A DNA stretch of 64,000 bases, taken from contig JAQNBH010000013.1 in assembly GCA_028752905.1 (NCBI GenBank), positions 14,258,816-14,322,815 of the forward strand. The letters run 5' to 3'. The position numbers and the translations under genes are program-made. This DNA is from Cladorhizidae sp. MBARI D1340-BT2 (lineage: Eukaryota; Porifera; Demospongiae; Poecilosclerida; Cladorhizidae). Positions 55,601 to 63,309 of the stretch are shown piece by piece (the first letter of the stretch is position 1; the number at the start of each line of letters is the position of its first letter). The notes below the pieces were generated by a model. That model searched no databases. It saw only the letters and a list, made by a program, of their open reading frames with translations, and was not told the origin of the DNA.

Positions 55601-58531
55601 AGCCCTACCCCTGGTCCCACTCCCAGCCCTACCCCTGGTCCCACTCCCAGCCCTACCCCTGGTCCCACTCCCAGGTCCCACTCCTAGCCCTACTCCTGGT
55701 CCCACTCCCAGGTCCCACTCCCAGGTCCCACTCCCAGCCCTACCCCTGGTGCCACTCCCAGCCCTACTCCTGGTCCCACTCCCAGCCCTACCCCTGGTCC
55801 CACTCCCAGCCCTACCCCTGGTCCCACTCCCAGCCCTACCCCTGGTCCCACTCCCAGGTCCCACTCCCAGCCCTACTCCTGGTCCCACTCCCAGCCCTAC
55901 TCTTGGGCTGGCCCTAGCACTACATTTTTGACACACATTTCAAATCACTTGACCCAATCAATACACACAAAGCACAACTCATAGCTAGAGCTAGTTCTAG
56001 GAATAGTTCTAGGGCTAGTTCTAGGGCAAGGGCTAGGTGAGGAGCAGGGCTAGGGCTAGGGCTAGGTGTGGAGCATGGCTAGGGCTAGGGCCAGGGCTAA
56101 GGCTAGGGCTAGGTGTGGAGCAGGGCTAGGGCTAGGTGTGGAGCATGGCTAAGGCTAGGGCTAGGTGTGGAGCAGGGCTAGGGCTAGGAGGATCGAGTAG
56201 GGCTAGGGCTAAATATCCCTAGATGCAAAGGGAGCAACAATTGATGATAGCACAAACCTGTCACAAACATGCATGACATCATGACATCATGACATCATGT
56301 GTTTCTGTTGGGAATGGCTACCGCTTGAGCATGTCACTTGATGTCCTCAAGTGCTTTCTTTCCATTCTGTCATGTCTTTCTGCTATTTTGAGGGTGAAAT
56401 CAACACACAGACCCACACAATAATCATCCATGTCGACTCGGGTGAGGCATGCTCCTGGTTGTGCCAGAGAGTGCTGGCATTAGCACTGACATGCTCCTGG
56501 TACATTGAGCAAATGCCAGTGAGAGCCGGCACTAGTACAATTAGGCTAGGCAAGATCCCGACTGAAGCCAGATCAGAACAGGCTTGAATATTCCTATGCA
56601 GACAGATCTGTATCCTTACCAGCAAATGTGGCAGCCATTTGCAAACTTATTCCACACTTCCCCATCTCTTTAATTAACCCCTGTAGCCACTAATTAACCC
56701 TTATATCCAATACTTAACCAAGATGTCTACAAATTAACCCCTCTGTCTAGTTACTCCCTCACCCCTTGACTAATAATTAACCCCTATGTCTCGTAATTAA
56801 CCCCTTATGTATTAATTAATCCCCTATGTATATAATATGACACAAGTGAGTCGTGCCCGTTTACAATAACTGCCTGGCCGCGTACTTCCCTTCCAACTAA
56901 TGAAATTGAATTTTCACCCCCAATTAAGAAACTCCACCCATTAATTAACTTTCGGTGTCAGAATGACTTGCTATATACAGCCATATATTAAGAAAGTTCC
57001 TCACTGCCTCTATAAACCTTTCCTCGCTGCCTCTATCAACCTTTCCTCGCTGCCTCTATCAACCTTCCCTCACTGACTCTATCAACCTTTCCTTACTGCC
57101 TCTATCAACCTTTCCTCGCTGCCTCTATCAACCTTTCCTCGCTGCCTCTATCAACCTTTCCTCACTGCCTCTATCAACCTTTCCTCGCTGCCTCTATCAA
57201 CCTTTCCTCACTGCCTCTATAAACCTTTCCTCACTGCCTCTATCAACCTTTCCTCGCTGCCTCTATCAACCTTTCCTCGCTGCCTCTATCAATCTTTCCT
57301 CGCTGCCTCTATCAGCCTTTCCTTGCTGCCTCTATCAACCTTTCCTCGCTGCCTCTATCAACCTTTCCTCGCTGCCTCTATCAATCTTTCCTCGCTGCCT
57401 CTATCAACCTTTCCTCACTGCCTCTATCAATCATTCCACATTCGTCTCTTCTTTGGAGAAAGTTTTTTGCTGTGGGAACACAAATAAAGCACACCAACAT
57501 GTGTTGACTGAGTCTATTCAAGTGATCTGACATGATGCGACTTCATGTTCACAGTATCATCACAAAGTTGACGTGTAATTAGTGAGAGCGGCAAGTTGTG
57601 ATCCTTCAGGCGTGAAGAATAAACTGTGTTGTAGTGTGTGTGTGTGTGTGTGTGAACAGTGGTTGCCACCGGATACAAGGTTGCAGTCGTAAGTCCTTTG
57701 CCATGCCATCTTTGAACATTGTTGGGGTTTGTTTGTTTGTTAGTTTTCTGGTTGTTGAAAACAGTGGACTCTGTGGCAGGTTCATCAAGTGAAAATGTCC
57801 TTTTTTTATATTTTTGGGAGTGAATTTTTTAGTCATGACTTAAAAAAATGATAAAGCGGGGGGGGATGATACAATTTTTTCAGTTTTAAACAAAACGTGT
57901 GGTTACCGACTTTGGAGTTCCATATATTCTGCACACTTCACTCTATGAACTTGACATATATCTCAAAAAAATTGCTCTTGTGTGCTCTCTTTTGTAATAA
58001 ATAGGCTTTACCATGCTGAAGTTACAGGCTGTCGAAGTTGGGGGCTTCAAAACCTGCATGCCTGATTTAGCTGCAGTTCTGGCTCCTGATGGGAAAGTGG
58101 TAGGCAGTGAAATTAGTGCCAGTGGCTAGAGAACCTATTCTACTATATAAGAGTTTCATAAGAGCTAAAATGTGAGGACATGTTCAAGCCTTAACTGCCA
58201 GCACTTTCCAAAGCCAGAACTGCAGATAAATCAGGCATGCAGGTTTTGAGGGCCCCAACTTCGACTGCCTATAACTTCAGTACTCATGCAATCGTTTTGA
58301 GTATCAAAAGATAGCACACAGAGATATTTTAAGAGTTTGTAAAAATGGTACCATCCCTGCCAAGTCTGTGTAGGGGCAAGATTATTCTTATTGGTAATGA
58401 TGTCATATTTTTAGACCCTCTTGAGACGCATCCAACTGGCACGGCCTCAGTACAGCCTCCGCTCCATGGAGAGGGACTTCAGGATGCACACCCAGAGGAC
58501 CCGCTCCATTTCCCTCTTCCCTCCCATCAGC
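31577..58531 (+). CDS. CFAP97D: CFAP97-domain protein (CFAP97D1/D2 type), five coding exons
   Basis: Joined exons 31577-31681, 34776-34856, 47425-47549, 47726-47780 and 58415-58531 give 161 codons with every phase matching and GT-AG at each junction. The translation follows the CFAP97 (KIAA1430/hemingway) domain in order: [14 protein letters not shown] near residue 20, then [15 protein letters not shown], the charged helix [19 protein letters not shown], the hallmark [15 protein letters not shown], and [21 protein letters not shown] near the end. Length is close to vertebrate CFAP97D1/D2 (about 170 residues). Family members are axonemal or ciliary; CFAP97D1 is needed for sperm flagellum integrity in mouse. 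Expected role here: a small, basic, helical cilium/flagellum-associated protein. The protein spans about 27 kb because introns 2 and 4 (about 12.6 and 10.6 kb) are filled with minisatellites. The chosen ATG opens exon 1; five in-frame codons and a possible 3' splice site (AG at 31560-31561) precede it, so a 5' exon may exist. The 3' end is ambiguous: splicing to 63264 gives GGC TAA at once, while reading through the last donor stops at 58574-58576. Confidence 0.9.
32100..32850. repeat. ~23-bp GT-rich minisatellite, ~30 copies
   Basis: The unit is GGTGTGGGTGGAGTGATTGT plus GAG or TGG. It is highly variable in length, lies in CFAP97D intron 1, and is strongly G/T on the plus strand. Confidence 0.92.
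32851..33790. other. Non-repeat part of CFAP97D intron 1
   Basis: No exon was recognised. GTTTCCATGGCAAT (33281-33294) is a weaker X-box-like word. Confidence 0.45.
33795..34235. repeat. Dispersed palindromic repeat with tandemly amplified 60-bp interior
   Basis: The outer arms (ACCTTCTCGATAATCAACTT at 33812 and the inverse ending near 34195) define the palindromic family. The interior (about 33855-34165) is about five tandem 60-bp units. Each unit has AGCAGTCATCAGGAATGACG, AAGGCTAGAGCATCTACTCG and AAACATCGAGTAGCTGCTGT. The unit contains a perfect 8-bp hairpin CTACTCGA/TCGAGTAG. It lies in CFAP97D intron 1. Confidence 0.8.
34236..35093. other. Non-repeat sequence around CFAP97D exon 2
   Basis: Only exon 2 (34776-34856) is supported. 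The minus-strand open stretch at 34271-34552 has no splice support. The block from about 35093 is the ancestral copy of the spacer re-used in the adjoining array. Confidence 0.5.
34776..34856 (+). CDS. CFAP97D: CFAP97D exon 2
   Basis: It has 27 codons, [20 protein letters not shown] followed by NNLGKQQ, preceded by a pyrimidine-rich acceptor ending CTCTAG and followed by GTGATT. The SIDNRSP segment corresponds to the conserved 'xIDNxxP' portion of the family. Both junctions are in phase 0. Confidence 0.9.
35094..38690. repeat. 24-bp minisatellite in higher-order units with unique-sequence spacers
   Basis: The basic unit is AGCTGCAGTGAAATACTCCA followed by GCAG/GCAT. A ~105-bp non-repeat block (from CGCAGCATCTGGTCGAATAT to CTCACCTCACATCACT) recurs at about 35093, 35703, 35953, 36563 and 36790. 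It splits the array into blocks of about 610, 250, 610 and 230 bp. The 610+250 pair repeats with an 860-bp period and looks almost identical. The right half (37.3-38.5 kb) has a different higher-order block marked by AAACGCAGAG and CCACAGAGCTGCAGAGAAAT, four times. Both strands are open; these are not genes. It lies in CFAP97D intron 2. Confidence 0.97.
38683..38757. repeat. 23-bp repeat, 3 copies
   Basis: The unit is GGTGTGGTGACAGCTCACAC followed by GCT. Confidence 0.9.
38758..39429. other. Non-repeat sequence in CFAP97D intron 2
   Basis: It contains a 115-codon minus-strand open stretch (38904-39251) of ordinary composition without convincing splice signals. Nothing else was seen. Confidence 0.4.
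39430..40965. repeat. 33-bp minisatellite, ~46 copies, open on both strands
   Basis: The unit is ATTCTCTCAGTGTCTGCATT followed by GGAGTGTGGGGTG. The period is a multiple of three and the unit is stop-free, giving 504-543-codon frames on plus and 380-535 on minus at once. This is typical of a repeat, not a gene. A deleted unit (GTGGGGCAGTGTCTGCATTG) followed by a CAGTGGAG variant recurs 255 bp apart (40551 and 40806). It lies in CFAP97D intron 2. Confidence 0.97.
40966..42064. other. Non-repeat sequence in CFAP97D intron 2
   Basis: The plus strand is open at 41311-41580 (Ser/Ala-rich, [20 protein letters not shown]). This may be a decayed transposon or an unrecognised exon, but it was not supported further. 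Confidence 0.35.
41632..41700. repeat. 12-bp repeat, ~5 copies
   Basis: The unit is CAGATGGC(C/T)GT(A/C). Confidence 0.85.
42065..43145. repeat. 64-bp minisatellite, ~17 copies
   Basis: The unit is AGGAGCCTGCAGTGATGTAG, GTGCCCCCAGACCCTCTGCC, CTATGTACAGGCTGGGCTAC and TATT. It ends in a hairpin at 43146-43197. It lies in CFAP97D intron 2. Confidence 0.95.
43146..43197. repeat. Hairpin at the end of the 64-bp array
   Basis: Arms 43146-43169 and 43174-43197 (ACCAGCTACTATTAGGAGCC and its inverse) pair over 24 bp with one mismatch around a TCAG loop. The right arm is an inverted partial unit of the array. Confidence 0.75.
43385..45510. repeat. 38-bp minisatellite, ~56 copies
   Basis: The unit is GTGTTGAGGTAGGAGAGACT followed by GCAGGGGCTCTATATTCA, with subtypes TATGGGAGA, TAGTGGAGA and TAGGGGAGA. 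It lies in CFAP97D intron 2. Confidence 0.97.
45511..46044. other. Spacer in CFAP97D intron 2
   Basis: No gene, repeat array or transposon end was recognised. Confidence 0.45.
46045..46580. repeat. 31-bp minisatellite, ~17 copies
   Basis: The unit is GTAGTACTAGTGTAACACAA followed by TGATATCCAAG, becoming shorter and degraded to the right. Confidence 0.93.
46581..47237. other. Spacer in CFAP97D intron 2
   Basis: Short CA/GT runs and ordinary sequence only. Confidence 0.45.
47238..47394. repeat. 31-bp minisatellite, 5 copies, next to CFAP97D exon 3
   Basis: The unit is CACTAATGCATATCAAACTA followed by GGCTAGGCTGA. CTAAT words inside each unit resemble splice branch points. The array stops about 30 bp before the exon 3 acceptor. 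Confidence 0.92.
47425..47549 (+). CDS. CFAP97D: CFAP97D exon 3
   Basis: It encodes [20 protein letters not shown] and then [20 protein letters not shown], the central helical part of the CFAP97 domain. The acceptor TTCTTTAG lies only about 30 bp after a 31-bp minisatellite (47238-47394). The exon ends in phase 2 (AG) before GTGACT. The codon is completed by T of exon 4 to give Ser. Confidence 0.9.
47726..47780 (+). CDS. CFAP97D: CFAP97D exon 4
   Basis: This short 55-nt exon encodes (S)[18 protein letters not shown], the most diagnostic stretch of the family (SLNxxxRxxELxRIxxxNQ). The acceptor is GTCTCAG and the donor CAG followed by GTGGGT. Intron 3 upstream is only 176 bp, in contrast with the huge repeat-filled introns on either side. 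Confidence 0.92.
47781..49075. other. Start of CFAP97D intron 4
   Basis: It holds poly-G tracts (48209-48242) and an AT-rich palindromic stretch. No exon was supported. Confidence 0.5.
48410..48545. repeat. AT-rich palindromic low-complexity
   Basis: TATATACATATACATGTATG and repeated ATAATATGCATATATTATAC runs can form hairpins. It lies in CFAP97D intron 4. Confidence 0.75.
49076..49512. repeat. 18-bp minisatellite, ~24 copies
   Basis: The unit is CCATACTCCTAGCCCTAG. It is C-rich on the plus strand and shades into the 24-bp array at about 49515. It lies in CFAP97D intron 4. Confidence 0.96.
49530..55905. repeat. 24-bp C-rich/G-rich minisatellite, ~265 copies (6.4 kb)
   Basis: The unit is CCCACTCCCAGCCCTACCCC followed by TGGT. 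Variants include CATCCC, GGTGCC and a shortened CCCAGG junction unit. On the minus strand every unit has four G-runs (GGGG, GGG, GGG, GGG) with loops of 2-3 nt. Landmarks (the TGGTC(T/C)GACTCC unit at 50121, 50991 and 52738) recur at about 870 bp and twice that, showing higher-order duplication. The unit is stop-free in many frames, giving frames up to 1216 codons (PSPTPGPT or PLPALPLV per unit) on both strands. These are not considered genes. It lies in CFAP97D intron 4. Confidence 0.97.
55985..56205. repeat. G-rich GGGCTAGGGCTAGG repeat
   Basis: Irregular copies of GGGCTAGGGCTAGGTGTGGA followed by GCA occur. Relative to the 18-bp array at 49076-49512 the CTAGGG word is inverted, so the 24-bp array is flanked by CCCTAG on the left and CTAGGG on the right. 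Confidence 0.85.
56206..56999. other. Spacer in CFAP97D intron 4
   Basis: ATGACATC is repeated three times at 56274-56298, and a short inverted pair (AGTGCTGGCA... / ...GCCGGCACT) lies at 56469-56538. No exon was seen. Confidence 0.45.
56665..56830. repeat. Degenerate TTAACCCCT repeat
   Basis: About six diverged copies of a 25-30-bp word with AATTAACCCCTATGTCT occur. Confidence 0.7.
57000..57430. repeat. 23-bp pyrimidine-rich minisatellite, ~18 copies
   Basis: The unit is CCTTTCCTCGCTGCCTCTAT followed by CAA. It is almost pure pyrimidine on the transcribed-sense strand of CFAP97D intron 4. Confidence 0.95.
57977..58290. mobile_element. Fold-back repeat in CFAP97D intron 4
   Basis: The left arm (about 58013-58110) and the right arm (about 58190-58285) are long imperfect inverted repeats. 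Both share AAAACCTGCATGCCTGATTT, GCAGTTCTGGCT and CGAAGTTGGGG in opposite orientation. Outer parts (TGTGTGCT.TCTTTTG) extend the symmetry. This structure is typical of a MITE or fold-back element. It ends about 120 bp before CFAP97D exon 5. Confidence 0.65.
58415..58531 (+). CDS. CFAP97D: CFAP97D exon 5
   Basis: It has 39 codons, [20 protein letters not shown] and then [19 protein letters not shown], ending the domain as usual (xxLxRIxxxxPxYxxxxxExD, then an aromatic/Pro tail). The acceptor is ATTTTTAG. A possible donor AGC followed by GTAAGA ends the exon. Ignoring that donor, the frame reads 14 more codons to TAA at 58574-58576, so this may be the last coding exon. Confidence 0.88.
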
Positions 58532-58576
58532 GTAAGATCTTTATTATTGGCCTCTAAAGTAACCATTTCTAATTAA

Positions 58577-59499
58577 TCAAATGCTCTGATTAAGTACACC
58601 TAATCAGTTAGCTAATCAAATGCTCTGATTACCTATCCCTCTAATTAGTAAAGCCTTAATTTACAGTTAACTAATCAATGCTCAGATTAACTGCTGATAA
58701 AAACTAATTAACTTACACTTATAAGCTAAACACTACCTCCGAACCTTAAGGTCTTTATTATTACCATCCAAATAACCATCCTTATAATTAATTAACTTCT
58801 CCAATTAACAATCCCTCTAATTAGCAGACCCTTAATTAACTAGTACCACAGTTAACTACACATAGTTCCTCTTATGAGCTAAACACTCCAATAAAATACC
58901 CTTCTAATTAAACAATGAAACAATGAGCCTCCAATTCTAATAAGCTACAGCTCCAATCGAGTACCTAATTAACTATCTCTAATTACTCCACTCGTCAAAT
59001 TAAGCTCCTATTTAAACAAACTCTATTTTGCGATATCTATATAGAGGCATTGACGGACACACAAGTTCTTGATAATGCCCAAGTGGTTAAAATACAAACT
59101 ATAAGAGAGAAGCTTTTGGAGTGCCTTCATTGTTGTTTCTATAATGTATCATTTAGAGGCGAACTTGGTTTAGAGACATGCATAAACCTGTGAAGCTTTG
59201 TTGAGAGAATATTAGAGTTAGCGGCAGATAACTCTACTCTGTTCTATCTGTCTGTTGGTGGAGATCGCTGATGGAGGATCTCCTTCATGCCTGTAATGCC
59301 GTACATCTGGCATCAGGGCATTAGTCCAGGCTCCAGGGACTACTAGAAGTATTCAAATGGAGTGGCCTGATGTGTTAGAAGCAACTAAATATCTCTTCTT
59401 ATCACATTAAATGATTATTCCACCAGATGTTCTGGCTAATGTGCCTCAGGGTTCCTCAAAGTGGCTGTTTTCTCTCCGAACTCACAGTCGACAAAATGA
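58577..59499. other. Possible 3' UTR/downstream of CFAP97D
   Basis: It is AT-rich with many diverged AATTAACT/CTAATTA words (58560-59000). An AATAAA-type word near 58890 could serve a transcript ending after the stop at 58574-58576. Confidence 0.4.
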
Positions 59500-59595
59500 A
59501 TTACAATGACCGTCTCAATAATCAACTTGAATTTTAATCTCTCAACGTTTCGACTGAATGCTCTAGTATTCTTTCCTGTCAATACGAACTTGTAG
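59500..59595. repeat. Dispersed palindromic repeat, left-arm remnant
   Basis: CAATGACCGTCTCAATAATC, AACTTGAATTTTAATCTCTC and AACGTTTCGACTGAATGCTC match the left arm of the copy at 33.8 kb. Confidence 0.6.
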
Positions 59596-59599
59596 GGCA

Positions 59600-61490
59600 T
59601 CCAGCAGAGGCAGTTAAATCACCATTACTCCAAGCCACATTGTGTGGACAGGGTTAATTAAGTGCCACACTGCCATCACTCCAAGCCACATTGTGTGACA
59701 GGGTTAATTAAGTGCCACACTGCCATCACTCCAAGCCACATTGTGTGGACAGGGTTAATTAAGTGCCACACTGCCATTACTCCAAGCCACATTGTGTGTG
59801 GACAGGGTTAATTAAGTGCCACACTGCCATCACTCCAAGCCACATTGTGTGTGGACAGGGTTAATTAAGTGCCACACTGCCATTACTCCAAGCCACATGT
59901 GTGTGGACAGGGTTAATTAAGTGCCACACTGCCATCACTCCAAGTCACATTGTGTGGACAGGGTTAATTAAGTGCCACACTGCCATTACTCCAAGCCACA
60001 TTGTGTGGACAGGGTTAATTAAGTGCCACACTGCCATCACTCCAAGCCACATGTGTGTGGACAGGGTTAATTAAGTGCCACACTGCCATCACTCCAAGCC
60101 ACATTGTGTGGACAGGGTTAATTAAGTGCCACACTGCCATTACTCCAAGCCACATTGTGTGTGGACAGGGTTAATTAAGTGCCACACTGCCATCACTCCA
60201 AGCCACATTGTGTGTGGACAGGGTTAATTAAGTGCCACACTGCCATCACTCCAAGCCACATTGTGTGTGGACAGGGTTAATTAAGTGCCACACTGCCATT
60301 ACTCCAAGCCACATTGTGTGGACAGGGTTAATTAAGTGCCATACTGCCATCACTCCAAGCCACATGTGTGTGGACAGGGTTAATTAAGTGCCACACTGCC
60401 ATCACTCCAAGCCACATGTGTGTGGACAGGGTTAATTAAGTGCCACACTGCCATCACTCCAAGCCACATTGTGTGTGGACAGGGTTAATTAAGTGCCACA
60501 CTGCCATTACTCCAAGCCACATTGTGTGTGGACAGGGTTAATTAAGTGCCACACTGCCATTACTCCAAGCCACATTGTGTGTGGACAGGGTTAATTAAGT
60601 GCCACACTGCCATCACTCCAAGCCACATTATGTGTGGACAGGGTTAATTAAGTGCCACACTGCCATCACTCCGAGCCACATTGTGTGTGGACAGGGTTAA
60701 TTAAGTGCCACACTGCCATTACTCCAAGTCACATTGTGTGGACAGGGTTAATTAAGTGCCACACTGCCATCACTCCAAGCCAGATGTGTGTGGACAGGGT
60801 TAATTAAGTGCCACACTGCCATTACTCCAAGCCACATTGTGTGTGGACAGGGTTAATTAAGTGCCACACTGCCATCACTCCAAGCCACATTGTGTGTGGA
60901 CAGGGTTAATTAAGTGCCACACTGCCATCACTCCAAGCCACATTGTGTGTGGACAGGGTTAATTAAGTGTCACACTGCCATCACTCCAAGTCACATTGTG
61001 TGGACAGGGTTAATTAAGTGCCACACTGTCATTACTCCAAGCCACATTGTGTGGACAGAGTTAATTAATTGCCACACTGCCATTACCCCAAGCCACATGT
61101 GTGTGGACAGGGTTAATTAAGTGCCACACTGCCATCACTCCAAGCCACATTGTGTGGACAGGGTTAATTAAGTGCCACACTGCCATCACTCCAAGCCACA
61201 TGTGTGTGGACAGGGTTAATTAAGTGCCACACTGCCATCACTCCAAGCCACATTGTGTGGACAGGGTTAATTAAGTGCCACACTGCCATCACTCCAAGCC
61301 ACATTGTGTGGACAGGGTTAATTAAGTGCCACACTGCCATCACTCCAAGTCACATTGTGTGGACAGGGTTAATTAAGTGCCACACTGCCATCACTCCAAG
61401 CCACATGTGTGTGGACAGGGTTAATTAAGTGCCACACTGCCATCACTCCAAGCCACATGTGTGTGGACAGGGTTAATTAAGTGCCACGCT
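59600..61490. repeat. 51-53-bp minisatellite, ~36 copies
   Basis: The unit is CCATCACTCCAAGCCACATT, GTGTGGACAGGGTTAATTAA and GTGCCACACTG. Length varies with the number of GT steps in GTGTG(TG)G. It lies between CFAP97D exon 5 and the convergent minus-strand exons. Confidence 0.97.
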
Positions 61491-61903
61491 GTCCATTGCT
61501 ATATATGTCTATTGTAATCTTTGCTCCTAATGGGGTGTGACCTCACTCTGAAGAGACACGCAAGGCCTCTAAAAGGCACACCAAAGTCTTGGCAGGACTA
61601 GAACCTTACCCCTAGAAAGTTGTTTTGAGTATTTGCGGCTTGTGTTTGTGCGTGTGTGCTCGGAGATGAGTTTATTTTGCAGGAATACATCATCCTATTT
61701 GGACATTTTTGTTGTTGAAGAGCTTGATGTTCTGGTCGTGTTCTTGGCAGCAGCAAGTGGAGCACTTGCTTGTATAATGTTTGCGTGCTATTTATACTAG
61801 CTGGAGTAGCCGCTGCTGCTGCCAGGAGAAAATAGCCAAATGGAGAAGTCATGCAAGTGTTGATCACAGAGATATCCTTGTCTAACACATTCAGCATGTG
61901 TAC

Positions 61904-62049
61904 CTGGCGATGTTTGCCCAGCTGTGGACCTCGTCTCCCCTCTCCTCCCAAATGAAACTCAAATCTTCAGCTAAAGCTCTCATCGACAGCTTCTTAACTG
62001 CCAGCTTAAATAATGGTTGTAATGGACTCCCAGCATGCCCGGGAACTGT
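61904..62049 (-). CDS. Putative coding exon 3 of convergent minus-strand gene
   Basis: The acceptor CTACCTTTGCAG precedes TVPGHAGSPLQPLFKLAVKK, LSMRALAEDLSFIWEERGDE and VHSWANIA, ending in phase 2 (AG) before GTACAC. It is amphipathic and helical in look and free of repeats. It joins in phase 0 to the exon at 62173-62282 if the weak donor there is used. The plus strand is open as well, with a donor-like CAAAG before GTAGTA, so the strand is not certain. Confidence 0.33.
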
Positions 62050-62172
62050 CTGCAAAGGTAGTAAACTAGCAGTGCAAAAATGTTGGAAGTGTAACCCCAC
62101 CCCCCTTGAAATTCCTCTTCAAGCCCCTCCCTTTTTTCTTTCCCCTCACATAACCTGTTAGCGCCAGGTCAC

Positions 62173-62282
62173 TCCAAGTGCTCCGATGTTGTGCAGCAGC
62201 TCATCTGATTCTCCAGTGTCCCGTGGAAGAGAGCCGTGGGAAAGCTTGTCGTTGATGATGTAATCAAGCTGGCTCACATGAT
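62173..62282 (-). CDS. Putative coding exon 2 of convergent minus-strand gene
   Basis: After the acceptor GGTCTTTACAG the translation is (N)HVSQLDYIINDKLSHGSLPR and then DTGESDELLHNIGALG. The sequence looks strongly coding. It can end at a weak donor before GTGACC, matching the next exon in phase 0, or run on as VTWR to TAA at 62158-62160, which would make it the last exon. It sits 3.6 kb beyond the last certain CFAP97D exon and converges on it. Confidence 0.42.
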
Positions 62283-62651
62283 CTGTAAAGACCACACCTG
62301 CTGTAAGAAGAACGAATGACCCGGGCTCAGTCGTGCTGTTTGGCTTCAAGTGGAGTTATCACTCCTGGGAACTGTTACCAAGTCCTACGGGGATGTAGCT
62401 AAACCTACATGGGCACAGACAGCAACAAGACATGGCATGTGCTGATATGTGTAGAGCAACAGTAAAATACTGGTAAGTTAGAGGAAGTGTTTACAAGCCC
62501 TGGAGCCTCTGAAGTTCTGACTCTGAGCAGTCCTCCATTGCTCAACTATAACATAGAGAAACCACAACAAACAAACAAACATGAAACCACAACAACTTTT
62601 ACAGTGTTGGATAGACCTGGGAGCAAGACTGTTATATTGACCACAACCAGT

Positions 62652-62712
62652 TTGACGACCCTTTACCTTTAAAATCATCAGACAATGTAATTTAAAGGTA
62701 AAGGGTCGTCAA
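62652..62712. repeat. Perfect 22-bp inverted repeat with 17-nt loop
   Basis: The left arm 62652-62673 (TTGACGACCCTTTACC + TTTAAA) is exactly inverted at 62691-62712. A related word GACCCTTTACCT occurs again at about 62867. It may be a very small MITE or paired transposon ends. Confidence 0.75.
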
Positions 62713-63263
62713 TATTTTTCCTTCTTCTTCCCCTTCCCTTGTCAAATCCACAGGAGCAGCAACATCACTTGTTCCTTTAGATATTAGATATTAGGTTGGC
62801 TAGTTAAGCACATGCGATAATTATTTTATTGTTTTATACCACACCCACTCCAGTGACCCTTTACCTACGGAGCAAGTACAATTTGTGTGAGTCAAAGTTA
62901 TTCAAATTTATTGAGCGGTACAATATTGTGTATATGATAATTGTTATATGATAATTGTTTCCGGCATCTAACTAATGAATCATCCTCGTTACTGTCAGTC
63001 AATTAAATGTACTCTTCTAACTTAGTGCATGTGCAGTGGAACCCCCCAAAATGTCAAAAAGGGGTGTGGTGATGGGAGGGCCGCCCATACCTCAACCAAA
63101 GATCATTTCTTAACATCCTAAATAGCCATTTTTATATCTCCAAGCACACTTTTAATGTACATAGTGAGTCCTTCACAACCACGTAAAATGATGTCAAATT
63201 TGTCTTCAGAGCTCTACATCTCTTCAACCATCTTTCATCTTTCCTTGTCTCTTCCTCTCTCAG

Positions 63264-63269
63264 GGCTAA
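63264..63269 (+). other. Possible terminal splice acceptor of CFAP97D (GGC TAA)
   Basis: A very strong polypyrimidine tract (about 63228-63261) ends in CAG at 63261-63263. Joined in phase 0 to exon 5 it adds one Gly codon and a stop. The longer open frame to 63400 is in another phase and cannot be joined to the donor seen in exon 5. This splice is therefore only one of two candidate gene ends. Confidence 0.3.
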
Positions 63270-63309
63270 GTTTCCTACGCTCTCCTTTTGTAACAGCCAC
63301 ACCCACTAC

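Noticed and set aside
49581..55931. Open frames up to 1216 codons on plus and 562 on minus, Pro-rich or Gly/Arg-rich
   Set aside because: They follow exactly the stop-free 24-bp repeat, exist in several frames on both strands, and have no non-repeat domain or splice context. They lie inside a CFAP97D intron.
49076..56205. Telomere or centromere
   Set aside because: CCCTAG units are mixed with other words, are internal, and are flanked by gene exons. No exact telomeric TTAGGG array was seen.
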